From positions 1 through 20,660 of the forward strand of contig CAZIMJ010000244.1 of NCBI GenBank assembly GCA_964540205.1: 20,660 nucleotides of DNA, written 5' to 3'. A program made the position numbers and the translations under genes. Source of the DNA: WTAW01 sp964540205. Its GTDB lineage: Bacteria; Acidobacteriota; Aminicenantia; Aminicenantales; Aminicenantaceae. Under the pieces are notes generated by a model. That model saw only the letters and a program-made list of their open reading frames with translations. It ran no database searches and had not been told where the DNA came from. This document shows, in pieces, positions 7,813 to 15,934 of this stretch; the stretch's first letter is position 1, and each line of letters opens with the position of its first letter.

Positions 7813-9144
7813 ATGAAAAGTTCTGGTTTGCGATTGGCCAATAAAAAATTTTTCATCCATACTTATGGATGTCAGATGAACGAGAACGATTCTGAGCGGA
7901 TATCGGGATTACTCAGGGATGAAGGCGCTTTGCCTGAGGATTCGCTCGAAGACAGCGATATCATCATCATCAATACGTGTGCTGTTCGTCAAAAATCTGA
8001 GGAAAAGCTCTACTCGCTTTTAGGTCGTTTGGGAGACCTTAAGAGGAAAAAAGACATCACCGTGGGGGTTGTGGGATGTGTGGCCCAACTCTATCGCTCC
8101 GGACTGATCGAAGAGAAGCCCGTTATAGATTTTGTGATGGGGCCGGATAACTATGGGCAGATACAGGACATCCTCGCAAACCAAACAGATGAAAAGATCG
8201 TATCCACTCGTTGGAGGCGTGAGTGGCATGAGGTACCATCATCTAAGGTTCACAGAAAAGGAAAAACCAGCGCTTATGCCACTATCATGGAGGGATGCGA
8301 TAATTTTTGTGCCTATTGCGTCGTCCCTTTTACAAGGGGGAGAGAAAAGCACAGGCCGGAGCGGCACATCCTCGAGGAGATCAGACAATTGGCCCGGGAA
8401 GGGTATCTCGAAATCCAGCTCCTCGGCCAGAATGTTAACTCGTATAGAGATCCCGAGAAAGGAACATCCTTCGAGCACCTTTTGAAAGGAGTCAACCGCA
8501 TCGAAAGCATCCAGTGGATCCGGTTTCTGACATCCCATCCCAAAGATCTACCAACTAGCCTTGCCAGAACCATAAAGGAGGCAAAAAAGATCTGCCACCA
8601 GCTTCATCTTCCATTACAATCGGGTTCTTCTGATGTCCTCGAGAAAATGAATAGGGGCTATACAAAGGAAGAATATCTCGAAAAAATCCAGATGCTCAGA
8701 TCTTACATGCCGGATATGAGTTTCAGTACAGATATCATTGTTGGCTTCCCAGGAGAGACGGAAGATGACTTTGAACAGACCATCGAAGTCTTAAAAACAG
8801 TCCGCTTCACCAATATCTTTTCTTTTCGCTTTTCACCACGTCCTCGCACTGCCGCAGCCAAGATCGAGGATTCTGTTCCGTTTGCTGTCAAAAGAGATCG
8901 ACTTTTAGCCGTTCAAGATATTCAAAAACAAGTCCAATTGGAACACAACTCCTCGTTGATCGGAAAAACGGAAAAAGTCCTCTGTCTCGGGAAGAGCAAA
9001 AAGGATCACCGGAAATATTCAGGCCGGAACGAAGCCTATCAGGTCGTGAATTTCCACTCTGATCTTGATGTCATCGGCCAGTTTGCTGACGTCCGCATTA
9101 CTTCCTGCGGCCCTTATTCACTGCACGGCGAGATTCGTTCATAG
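7813..9144 (+). CDS. miaB: tRNA-2-methylthio-N6-dimethylallyladenosine synthase MiaB
   Basis: A radical-SAM methylthiotransferase that adds the 2-methylthio group to i6A37 of tRNA in the cytoplasm. I choose ATG 7813 (443 residues) because GGAAAG at 7800-7805 is the only SD-like sequence near the possible starts; ATG at 7798 or 7783 and TTG at 7759 would lengthen it by 5, 10 or 18 residues. The N-terminal cluster cysteines are in YGCQMNEND (C20), NTCAV (C56) and GCVAQ (C89). The radical-SAM CxxxCxxC is C162/C166/C169 in GCDNFCAYCVVPFTRG. The MiaB-type LLGQNVNSY, SHPKDLP, HLPLQSGS, MNRGYT and DIIVGFPGET motifs follow, then a C-terminal TRAM domain. All key residues are present. Confidence 0.96.
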   Translation: MKSSGLRLANKKFFIHTYGCQMNENDSERISGLLRDEGALPEDSLEDSDIIIINTCAVRQKSEEKLYSLLGRLGDLKRKKDITVGVVGCVAQLYRSGLIEEKPVIDFVMGPDNYGQIQDILANQTDEKIVSTRWRREWHEVPSSKVHRKGKTSAYATIMEGCDNFCAYCVVPFTRGREKHRPERHILEEIRQLAREGYLEIQLLGQNVNSYRDPEKGTSFEHLLKGVNRIESIQWIRFLTSHPKDLPTSLARTIKEAKKICHQLHLPLQSGSSDVLEKMNRGYTKEEYLEKIQMLRSYMPDMSFSTDIIVGFPGETEDDFEQTIEVLKTVRFTNIFSFRFSPRPRTAAAKIEDSVPFAVKRDRLLAVQDIQKQVQLEHNSSLIGKTEKVLCLGKSKKDHRKYSGRNEAYQVVNFHSDLDVIGQFADVRITSCGPYSLHGEIRS

Positions 9145-9148
9145 TTCC

Positions 9149-9165
9149 CAGACAAATTGTCTTTT
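9149..9165 (+). terminator. Weak hairpin plus short T-run after miaB
   Basis: AGACA/TGTCT (9150-9154 with 9158-9162) followed by TTT sits just after the miaB stop. The stem is short and AT-rich, so it would be a poor terminator at best. Confidence 0.25.
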
Positions 9166-9200
9166 GAAGAATATTATATAGATATCCTCTGAGATATAAC

Positions 9201-9280
9201 AGCGCTCCTACAAGCTGATGAGGAATGCCAACCGGTGGCGAAACGGGCATCGTGCTGACGAATCAACTTGTTAGGTTGCA
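9201..9280. repeat. Long imperfect hairpin element upstream of hppA promoter
   Basis: The outer helix pairs CCTA (9207-9210) with TAGG (9272-9275), CAAG (9211-9214) with CTTG (9267-9270), and TGAT (9216-9219) with ATCA (9262-9265), leaving one bulged T and one C-A mismatch. An inner helix pairs ATGCC (9225-9229) with GGCAT (9246-9250). The element lies before the hppA promoter, so it is not in that promoter's leader. It could be a small RNA, the 3' tail of the miaB transcript, or a mobile/recombination site: GTTAGGT at 9270-9276 fits the GTTRRRY core of integron attC sites, but the opposite core is imperfect. Confidence 0.5.
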
Positions 9281-9287
9281 GATTTAA

Positions 9288-9316
9288 TTGAAAAGTCATA
9301 ACTTTTGTGCTATAAA
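9288..9316 (+). promoter_or_regulatory. Sigma70-type promoter for hppA
   Basis: A -35 TTGAAA at 9288-9293 and a -10 TATAAA at 9311-9316 are separated by 17 bases. Each matches the consensus at five of six positions. Transcription would begin near 9323, giving a leader of about 22 bases with AAAGGA at 9332-9337 as ribosome binding site. Confidence 0.7.
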
Positions 9317-9344
9317 GTCTTAAATTTTTTTAAAGGAATTAAAG

Positions 9345-11309
9345 ATGACACTACTCGATTTGATCCCTTATTCCTATATCATCGGACTTATCGGCTTGAT
9401 GATCGCTATCTCCATATATTTTCTGGTTAAGAGATACCCTAAGGGTAATGAAGTCATGCAGGAAATCGCCGAAGCCATTCATTCCGGAGCTATGGTTTTT
9501 TTAAAAAGAGAATACCTTTTCATTACGATTTTTGTATTGGTCCTGTTTATCGTCCTATGGAAGCTCTTCTCGGTATACACAAGCCTGGCTTTCATCACAG
9601 GAGCCGGTTGTTCCATGCTGGCAGGATTTATCGGGATGAAGGCCTCGACGCGTGCAGCTGTGCGAGTAACACAAGCTGCGATTTCAAATGGAGCTGCACA
9701 AGCACTAACGGTAGCCTTTCAAGGTGGGGCTGTCATGGGGATATCTGTCGCCGCTCTGGGAGTCGTAGGAATCAGCTTATTCTACTTCTTCACCAAAGAA
9801 GCCATCATTATCAACGGTTTTGCCATGGGGGCCAGTTCCGTGGCTCTTTTCGCACGTGTCGGAGGGGGGATCTACACGAAAAGCGCCGATGTCGGCGCAG
9901 ACCTTGTCGGAAAGGTAGAAGCTGGCATCCCGGAAGATGACCCGCGAAATCCCGGAGTTATCGCAGATAACGTCGGAGATAATGTCGGTGACACTGCAGG
10001 TATGGGGGCGGATCTCTTCGAATCCTATGTCGGCTCTGTCATTGCTTCCATGGCCCTCGGTGCCACTTTAACACCCGCACTGAATCACATGTCCCTACCG
10101 CTTCTTCTCATCGTTGTGGGTCTCTTCTGTTCACTCATCGGGGTATTCTCCATAAAAATACTGAAGAATTTTAATCCCCAATCCGCATTGAGGAACTCGA
10201 CTTACATCAGTGCTGCACTCTTTCTTGTTGGGGCTTTTTTCTGCGTGAAGGCCCTTCTAGGAAACTTGAATATCTTCTATGCTGTTGTGAGTGGCATGAT
10301 CGCCGGTGTTCTGATCGGACTAGAGAGCGAATACTTCACATCAGGTCCTCCTATAAAAACTCTGGCCAAAACCGCTCAGACAGGAAGTGCACCCACTATC
10401 ATCATGGGAATGGCAATCGGGTTTCAGAGCACGATACTCCCTCTTCTCACTATAGCTGCTGCTATATTCGTCTCCCACAAATTGGGAGGACTCTACGGAA
10501 TAGCTCTTGCAGCTGTAGGTATGCTCGCGACTATAGGGATCGTCATGACGACAGACTCTTACGGACCCATCGCGGACAACGCCGGTGGGATCGCGGAAAT
10601 GTCAAAGGCCGGTCCTGAAATACGAAAGATCACAGATAAGCTCGATGCATCCGGCAACACAACTGCCGCCATCGGGAAGGGCTTTGCCATAGGGTCTGCG
10701 GCACTGACGGCGTTGGCTCTTTTCTCTGCCTATCAAAAAACGACCAACCTCACCACAATCAGCTTGACAAATGTTGAGACATTCATCGGCATGCTTATCG
10801 GCGCTCTCATGCCATTTGCTATTGCCTCATATACACTGAAAGCGGTGGGTCGGGCAGCAGAGAAGATGGTGACAGAGATCCGGCGGCAGTTCAGGGAAAT
10901 AAAGGGTCTTATGGAAGGTGAAGTCAAACCTGACTCCGACCGTTGTATCGACATTGTCACGAACAGTGCTCTCGTAGAAATGATCCTTCCCGGTCTCCTT
11001 GCGGTGATTACCCCTCTTCTTATCGGCTTTATCATGGGGCCAGAATCTTTGGGAGGATTCCTGGCCGGGGCGACAGCCTCCGGTGTTCTCTTGGCAATCT
11101 ATATGGCCAATGCAGGCGCCGCATGGGATAACGCGAAGAAGTGGATCGAAGAGGGTCATTTGGGTGGAGAAGGGACTGCGGTTCATGCCGCTGCCGTCAT
11201 CGGCGACACTGTGGGAGATCCCCTGAAAGATACATCCGGTCCCTCAATGAATATTCTGATCAAACTCATGGCTGTCGTCAGCCTTGTCTTCGCTCCACTT
11301 ATCCTCTGA
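9345..11309 (+). CDS. hppA: K+-dependent membrane pyrophosphatase (ion-pumping)
   Basis: 654 residues, about 15-16 membrane helices. It couples pyrophosphate hydrolysis to pumping H+ and/or Na+ across the inner membrane. Signature segments are ADLVGKVEAGIPEDDPRNP, IADNVGDNVGDTAGMGADL and, near the C-terminus, GDTVGDPLKDTSGPS, which carry the acidic Mg-pyrophosphate ligands. GNTTAAIGKGFAIGSAA has Ala where K+-independent enzymes have Lys, so by the known rule this is the K+-dependent type. That clade contains both Na+- and H+-pumping members, and the motifs I can read do not decide which. It has its own promoter and a good ribosome binding site, so it appears to be a single-gene unit between miaB and the nusA operon. 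Confidence 0.96.
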   Translation: MTLLDLIPYSYIIGLIGLMIAISIYFLVKRYPKGNEVMQEIAEAIHSGAMVFLKREYLFITIFVLVLFIVLWKLFSVYTSLAFITGAGCSMLAGFIGMKASTRAAVRVTQAAISNGAAQALTVAFQGGAVMGISVAALGVVGISLFYFFTKEAIIINGFAMGASSVALFARVGGGIYTKSADVGADLVGKVEAGIPEDDPRNPGVIADNVGDNVGDTAGMGADLFESYVGSVIASMALGATLTPALNHMSLPLLLIVVGLFCSLIGVFSIKILKNFNPQSALRNSTYISAALFLVGAFFCVKALLGNLNIFYAVVSGMIAGVLIGLESEYFTSGPPIKTLAKTAQTGSAPTIIMGMAIGFQSTILPLLTIAAAIFVSHKLGGLYGIALAAVGMLATIGIVMTTDSYGPIADNAGGIAEMSKAGPEIRKITDKLDASGNTTAAIGKGFAIGSAALTALALFSAYQKTTNLTTISLTNVETFIGMLIGALMPFAIASYTLKAVGRAAEKMVTEIRRQFREIKGLMEGEVKPDSDRCIDIVTNSALVEMILPGLLAVITPLLIGFIMGPESLGGFLAGATASGVLLAIYMANAGAAWDNAKKWIEEGHLGGEGTAVHAAAVIGDTVGDPLKDTSGPSMNILIKLMAVVSLVFAPLIL

Positions 11310-11316
11310 CAGTGAT

Positions 11317-11345
11317 TTGATATTCTTCAGTTTTTCGGTTATAAT
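11317..11345 (+). promoter_or_regulatory. Sigma70-type promoter of the nusA operon
   Basis: A -35 TTGATA (11317-11322) and a perfect -10 TATAAT (11340-11345) are separated by 17 bases. It begins just after the hppA stop. Transcription would start near 11352, leaving about 41 bases before the nusA ATG. No intrinsic terminator separates hppA from it. Confidence 0.75.
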
Positions 11346-11392
11346 TCACGCCTCTTTGCAACCGATTTTTAGATTGTATTGGGACCTCAAAG

Positions 11393-12421
11393 ATGAAAGT
11401 AAACGCCTGGAACACAATCGTTCAATTGAGTAAAGAAAGAGGTGTAGAGACGGATGTGATCGTAAACGCCATCGAAGAATCCCTCCGCGTTGCCTCATCA
11501 AAATACTACAACCTGAACGAGAAGATCGATGTCATCTTTAAACCGGAAAAAGGCGACCTGCGGGTTTATTCCACTAAGCTCATCAAAAAAAACCCTCAAG
11601 ACATATCCAAGGAGATATCTCTGGAAGAGGCAAAAAAGATCGATGCAAGTGCTAAATTTGGTGATTATATCGAGATAGACCTTCCATCAGAAACTCTAGG
11701 CCGAATTGCAGCTCAAGCAGCCAAGCAAGTGATCTTCCAGAAAGTCAGAGATGCGGAGCAAAAAAAAATTTACAGAACATTCGCACCCCAGATAGGTGAG
11801 ATTGTAACAGGAGTCCTCCGACGGTTTGAATCGAACAAAAATATGATCCTCGAAATCAACAAAGCGGAGATCCTGTTCCCTTATCGTGAAAAGCTGCCCA
11901 CGGAAGACTACAGAAGAGGAGACCGAGTCAAGGCCGTAATCATTCAAGTATTAAAAGATACCACAGGACCTCAAGTCTTTGTCTCCAGAAGTGACCCGAG
12001 ATTTTTAGCAAAACTGTTAGAGTTAGAAACCCCAGAGATCGCTAATGGGAATATCACGATCAAAGACATCGTCCGTCAGCCCGGTGAAAGGACAAAAGTT
12101 GCAGTTGCAACCAATGAGAAGGATATCGATCCTGTTGGCGCATGTATAGGAGTCAAAGGAAACAGGATCCTTGCGATCAGCGATGAATTATCTGGGGAAA
12201 AAATCGATATAATCGAGTGGTCAGATAATCCTATTGTCTATGCAAAATCTGCACTGAGCCCCGCAAAAGTAGAGAAAGTCCTCATCTTGAATAAGCAGGA
12301 AAAGACATTACAGGCTATTGTCTCTAAGGACAATCTTTCCCTTGCCATCGGCAAAAGAGGGATCAATGTCCGGCTTGCCTCAAGACTTGTGGGTTGGAAG
12401 ATTGAAATCAAAAACCAATAA
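11393..12421 (+). CDS. nusA: Transcription termination/antitermination factor NusA
   Basis: 342 residues, the short form lacking the C-terminal acidic repeats of E. coli NusA. NusA binds RNA polymerase and nascent RNA and modulates pausing, termination and antitermination. The RNA-polymerase-binding N-terminal domain (about 1-125) has the EESLRVASSKYY helix. An S1 domain follows from about 132 (GEIVTGVLRRFESNKNMIL), then KH1 (PVGACIGVKGNRI) and KH2 (LSLAIGKRGINVRLASRL). It is the first gene of its operon; rimP, which normally precedes nusA, is not here. The upstream sequence has only a weak ribosome binding site. Its stop directly abuts an in-frame ATG of infB. Confidence 0.96.
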   Translation: MKVNAWNTIVQLSKERGVETDVIVNAIEESLRVASSKYYNLNEKIDVIFKPEKGDLRVYSTKLIKKNPQDISKEISLEEAKKIDASAKFGDYIEIDLPSETLGRIAAQAAKQVIFQKVRDAEQKKIYRTFAPQIGEIVTGVLRRFESNKNMILEINKAEILFPYREKLPTEDYRRGDRVKAVIIQVLKDTTGPQVFVSRSDPRFLAKLLELETPEIANGNITIKDIVRQPGERTKVAVATNEKDIDPVGACIGVKGNRILAISDELSGEKIDIIEWSDNPIVYAKSALSPAKVEKVLILNKQEKTLQAIVSKDNLSLAIGKRGINVRLASRLVGWKIEIKNQ

Positions 12422-12457
12422 ATGTCGCATGATCGCACACATGGAGATACACAAATC

Positions 12458-14260
12458 ATGAATACGGAAACCAAAAAGAAGACAGCAAAAACTTCAAAAG
12501 AAACCACCACAAAAGATCCGAAGAAAGTTCAGATCATAGAAGGTATGAATATCAAGGAGGTCAGTGAGATAATCGGGATCAAAGCCAAAGACCTCATTAC
12601 CGATCTCAATAAAAAGAGGTTCAACGTGGGAGTCAATGATACATTGAATGCTTCGTTGATCGATGCTATCTCTCAAATCACTCAGGTGGACATAGATTTG
12701 ATCTCTTTAGAGGAATATGTACAAAAAAAAGCGGAGAGCGTACCCGAAAACTTGGTGGAGAGGCCGCCTGTCGTCACGATCATGGGACACGTCGATCACG
12801 GAAAGACAACGCTCCTCGATGCTTTCAGGGAATCTAACCTGGTTCAAAAAGAAGCGGGCGGCATCACGCAGCACATCGGTGCTTACCAGATCCTTCACAA
12901 TGACAGAAAAATCACTTTTATTGACACTCCTGGCCATGAAGCCTTCACTCAACTCAGAGCAAGGGGGACGAAAGTCACAGATATCGTTATCCTTGTTGTC
13001 GCTGCAGATGATGGAGTGATGCCCCAGACAAAAGAAGCCATAAACCACGCTAAAGCAGCTGATGTGCCGATTATCGTGGCGATCAATAAAATCGACAAAC
13101 CCGAAGCCGATCTTGACAGAGCGAAACAAAAACTATCGCAGGAAGGGCTTTTGATCGAGGAATGGGGAGGGGATGTGGTGAGTGTTGACATCTCTGCTAC
13201 TGAAAAAACGAATTTAAACGAGCTTTTGGAGATGATCCTTCTTCTGCACGATGTCATGGAGATCAAGGGAAATCCCATGGTGCCTGCGCAAGGAGTCATA
13301 CTGGAAGCTCGGCTTGACGCCCAAAAGGGACCTGTCGCCACAGTCATTATCAAGCAGGGAACATTGAATCAGGGAGAGGCCTTCGTTTCCGGGGTGTGTT
13401 ACGGTAAGGCAAGGGCCCTGTTCAATGAAAAGGGAAAATCTATAAAAAAAGCGGAGCTCTCCATGCCGGTCGAAGTGCTGGGATTCTCAGAAGTCCCGAG
13501 TGCCGGAGACTATTTTCAGGTCGTTAAAGATCTCGAAGCGGCCAAAAGGATCGCTCAATATCGCCTCTCCCTGGTCAAAAAAGAGGCGCTAACACGACCA
13601 GAACACCTCACCCTTGATCAGCTTTTCAAAAAAATCGAGGTAGGCGATGTGAAAGAACTTGGCCTCATCATTAAGGGCGATGTTCATGGGTCCGTCGAAG
13701 TCCTCAAAGACACTCTGCCCAACCTCAGCACGGATAAGGTAAAAATAAAGATATACCATGCTGCGACAGGAACAATATCGGAATCTGATATCCTTCTTGC
13801 ATCCGCATCGAATGCCATCATAATCGGGTATAATGTCAAACCGCAACAGGCTATTCTGGATATGGCGAAGGAAGAGAAGGTTGAGATCAGGAGCTACAAT
13901 GTCATTTATCAACTGACAGATGACATAAAGAAAGCCATGGCTGGACTTCTCGATCCCATATCTAAGGAGACATACCTAGGAAGGGCTGAGGTCCGCAGGA
14001 TCTTTCACATCCCGCGGATTGGATCCATTGCAGGATGCCTTGTCACCGAAGGAAAAATTACCCGTAACTCTGAAGTAAAAATAATCAGGAGTGACGAAGT
14101 CATCCACAAAGGAAAGATATCCTCCCTCAAACATCTAAAAAATAACGTTACAGAAGTTAAGAAAGATTACGAATGTGGTATCGGCGTCGAAAAATTCAAG
14201 GATATCCAAGAAGGCGATGAAATTGAGGCTTTCATCATAGAAAAAGTTATGCCCGAGTGA
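12458..14260 (+). CDS. infB: Translation initiation factor IF-2
   Basis: The GTPase that brings initiator tRNA to the 30S subunit and promotes subunit joining. ATG 12458 (600 residues) is preferred because GGAGA at 12443-12447 lies ten bases upstream; ATG 12422, abutting the nusA stop, would add 12 residues without a visible site. A short Lys/Thr-rich tail is followed by an IF2_N domain (about 26-83). The G domain shows G1 GHVDHGKT (110-117), G2 GGITQHIGAY, G3 DTPGH (156-160), G4 NKID (210-213) and a G5 with SAT where SAK is usual. Domains II, III and the initiator-tRNA-binding C-terminal domain are complete. It is much shorter than E. coli IF-2 because the N-terminal extension is minimal. 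Confidence 0.97.
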   Translation: MNTETKKKTAKTSKETTTKDPKKVQIIEGMNIKEVSEIIGIKAKDLITDLNKKRFNVGVNDTLNASLIDAISQITQVDIDLISLEEYVQKKAESVPENLVERPPVVTIMGHVDHGKTTLLDAFRESNLVQKEAGGITQHIGAYQILHNDRKITFIDTPGHEAFTQLRARGTKVTDIVILVVAADDGVMPQTKEAINHAKAADVPIIVAINKIDKPEADLDRAKQKLSQEGLLIEEWGGDVVSVDISATEKTNLNELLEMILLLHDVMEIKGNPMVPAQGVILEARLDAQKGPVATVIIKQGTLNQGEAFVSGVCYGKARALFNEKGKSIKKAELSMPVEVLGFSEVPSAGDYFQVVKDLEAAKRIAQYRLSLVKKEALTRPEHLTLDQLFKKIEVGDVKELGLIIKGDVHGSVEVLKDTLPNLSTDKVKIKIYHAATGTISESDILLASASNAIIIGYNVKPQQAILDMAKEEKVEIRSYNVIYQLTDDIKKAMAGLLDPISKETYLGRAEVRRIFHIPRIGSIAGCLVTEGKITRNSEVKIIRSDEVIHKGKISSLKHLKNNVTEVKKDYECGIGVEKFKDIQEGDEIEAFIIEKVMPE

Positions 14261-14267
14261 TGTCGGA

Positions 14268-14549
14268 ATGGTTATTGGATTTCTATTACTGGAGATCTAT
14301 CTCCCCTACTCCCATTCTTTGAAAGAAAAGCGCAAGACAATCGTCAGTCTTAAGGATCGGGTGAAAAAAAAATACAATGTGGCAATTGCAGAACTCGATT
14401 ATCATGACAAATGGCAGCGGTCTAAAATCGGAATAGTCACGTTGAACGATCGGAAAATGATGATCGAGTCCATCTTCCAAAAGATCATAACCGAAGCAGA
14501 AGAAAACATCGAGGGTGAGATTATCAAGACAGACATCAATTATTTCTAA
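14268..14549 (+). CDS. ylxP: DUF503 (YlxP-like) protein
   Basis: 93 residues. The pattern LxLxxPxSHSLKEKR (here LEIYLPYSHSLKEKRKT), NVAIAELDYHDKWQRSKIG and a following VTLNDR match the DUF503/YlxP family, commonly encoded between infB and rbfA. The function is not firmly established; the position suggests ribosome or RNA-related work in the cytoplasm. It starts eight bases after the infB stop, and rbfA follows 27 bases later, so it is an internal operon gene. Full length for the family. Confidence 0.9.
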   Translation: MVIGFLLLEIYLPYSHSLKEKRKTIVSLKDRVKKKYNVAIAELDYHDKWQRSKIGIVTLNDRKMMIESIFQKIITEAEENIEGEIIKTDINYF

Positions 14550-14576
14550 GCTGACTTCTACACAAAGAGCAGCATA

Positions 14577-14936
14577 ATGGAAGAAAGCCGGAGACAAAAA
14601 AAAGTATCAAGCCTCATCAAAGAAGTTCTCAGCCAGATTCTCATCGACACGGTCCAAGATACGTTTGAATCCAGCCTCATCACCATCACTCGCATAGAGA
14701 TCACAAAAGACCTTAAAACTGCCCATGTATACTTTAGCCTCTTCGGAAAAGAACATGAAGAGCAGATATTGGAAGTGCTGAATGAGAGAATGGGTTATTT
14801 CAGAAAACATATTGCCTCTCGAACATATTTAAAGTATAATCCCATGCTAATTTTTTCTTACGATCCGATCCTCAGCTATGAAGAAAAGATCGACACGCTG
14901 TTAGAAAAGTTAAAAAAAGATGAAAGATCCTGTTGA
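14577..14936 (+). CDS. rbfA: Ribosome-binding factor A
   Basis: 119 residues, usual size. RbfA is a KH-type protein that binds the immature 30S subunit and helps 16S rRNA 5'-end maturation. The family pattern is visible: RRQKKVSSLIKEVLSQIL at the N-terminus, ITITRIEITKDLKTAHVYFS in the middle (typically VTxVxVSxDLxxAxVYxS), and LKYNPMLIFSYDPIL near the C-terminus where most members have a PxLxFxxD-type segment. Its end overlaps the start of nrnA by 17 bases, indicating translational coupling. The order infB-ylxP-rbfA-nrnA-truB is widely conserved. Confidence 0.93.
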   Translation: MEESRRQKKVSSLIKEVLSQILIDTVQDTFESSLITITRIEITKDLKTAHVYFSLFGKEHEEQILEVLNERMGYFRKHIASRTYLKYNPMLIFSYDPILSYEEKIDTLLEKLKKDERSC

Positions 14937-15900
14937 TTCGATAAGCCAAAAAATACATGAGAGCCAGCGCATTGCTATCACGTCACATCTTCGTCCTGAT
15001 GGAGATTCCCTTTGCACAGGACTCGCTCTCTATTTCATGGGTAAATCCTTAGGAAAGGACGTCGCATTCATCAACAAGGACAATACACCCTTCCCATTCA
15101 ATAGCTTCCCGGATATCGAGAACATCACAATAGGCCAGATTCCTCCGAGCGACTATGACATTGTTATTCTACTGGAATGTGCGAATGTGTCTCGATCCGG
15201 ACAAATCCATCTGGACAATACCTTTAAAATAAACATCGACCACCATCATTCCAATGACTATTACGGAGATATCAACTGGGTGGATCCAGACGCCGCTGCC
15301 GTGGCATGTCTGGCTTACACCTTGGGAGAAAAACTGGGCATCGAATTCACGCCAAAGATAGCCAACCATCTCTATTGTGCGATCGTGTCCGATACGGGAT
15401 CTTTTCATTTCTCGAACACAAAAGCTCAATCGTTCGAGGTTTCCTATAAATTGATCAAACACGGAGCGAACCCGATCAAAACCTCAGAGATGCTATTCAA
15501 CAACAATTCTCCGGAAAAAATAAAGCTTCTCGGTCAGGTCCTCTCAACACTCACCATGAATGGAAAAGGAAACATTGCCGTCATCACAATGTTCAAAAAG
15601 AACCTGGAAGACTTAAACCTTAGAGAGATCGATACGGAGGATATCATCACGCTAGCCCGGTCTATAAAGGATATAGAGATAGTTCTCTTTTTTAAAGAGA
15701 TGGATAAAGACACATACCGAGTCAGCCTCAGGTCAAAAGGCAATGCCAATTCAGCGATGGTCGCAGAGCATTTTGGTGGTGGTGGCCACCTGCACGCTGC
15801 AGGCTTTACAGCATCGGGCAACTATGAACAACTGTTGAGGGACATTCCACAGACTGTAGAAAAACTCATGAAATCAAATCCCGACAATCCATCCAAATAA
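14920..15900 (+). CDS. nrnA: Bifunctional oligoribonuclease/PAP phosphatase NrnA (DHH-DHHA1)
   Basis: 326 residues. DHH-superfamily phosphoesterase; characterised relatives degrade nano-RNA and hydrolyse 3'-phosphoadenosine 5'-phosphate with Mn2+. Motif I is SHLRPDGDS (residues 22-30), with the metal-binding His and Asp residues. The DHH motif is D107-H108-H109 in NIDHHHSN. SDTGSFHFSN supplies a further Asp, and the DHHA1 domain ends with GGGGHLHAAGF. All catalytic positions are present. It overlaps rbfA by 17 bases and lies 34 bases before truB. A role in recycling RNA fragments fits the transcription/translation operon. Confidence 0.93.
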   Translation: MKDPVDSISQKIHESQRIAITSHLRPDGDSLCTGLALYFMGKSLGKDVAFINKDNTPFPFNSFPDIENITIGQIPPSDYDIVILLECANVSRSGQIHLDNTFKINIDHHHSNDYYGDINWVDPDAAAVACLAYTLGEKLGIEFTPKIANHLYCAIVSDTGSFHFSNTKAQSFEVSYKLIKHGANPIKTSEMLFNNNSPEKIKLLGQVLSTLTMNGKGNIAVITMFKKNLEDLNLREIDTEDIITLARSIKDIEIVLFFKEMDKDTYRVSLRSKGNANSAMVAEHFGGGGHLHAAGFTASGNYEQLLRDIPQTVEKLMKSNPDNPSK

Positions 15901-15934
15901 GCCCATATTTTTGTTATAGTCATAAAAAGTATCT

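Noticed and set aside
9207..9275. Hammerhead ribozyme-like boxes: CTGATGAG at 9215-9222 directly after a possible stem I strand, and CGAAAC at 9239-9244
   Set aside because: The 16 bases between the boxes cannot form a proper stem II, no stem III is available, and the base before the 3' strand is not the required U-H cleavage pair. A hammerhead covariance model search would settle it.
9206..9276. Genuine integron attC site
   Set aside because: The right core GTTAGGT fits, but the left core lacks the expected RYYYAAC, and there is no integrase or cassette array in view.
9201..9344. Riboswitch controlling hppA
   Set aside because: The structured part lies upstream of the best promoter (9288-9316), leaving only about 22 bases of leader, and it matches no riboswitch consensus I know.
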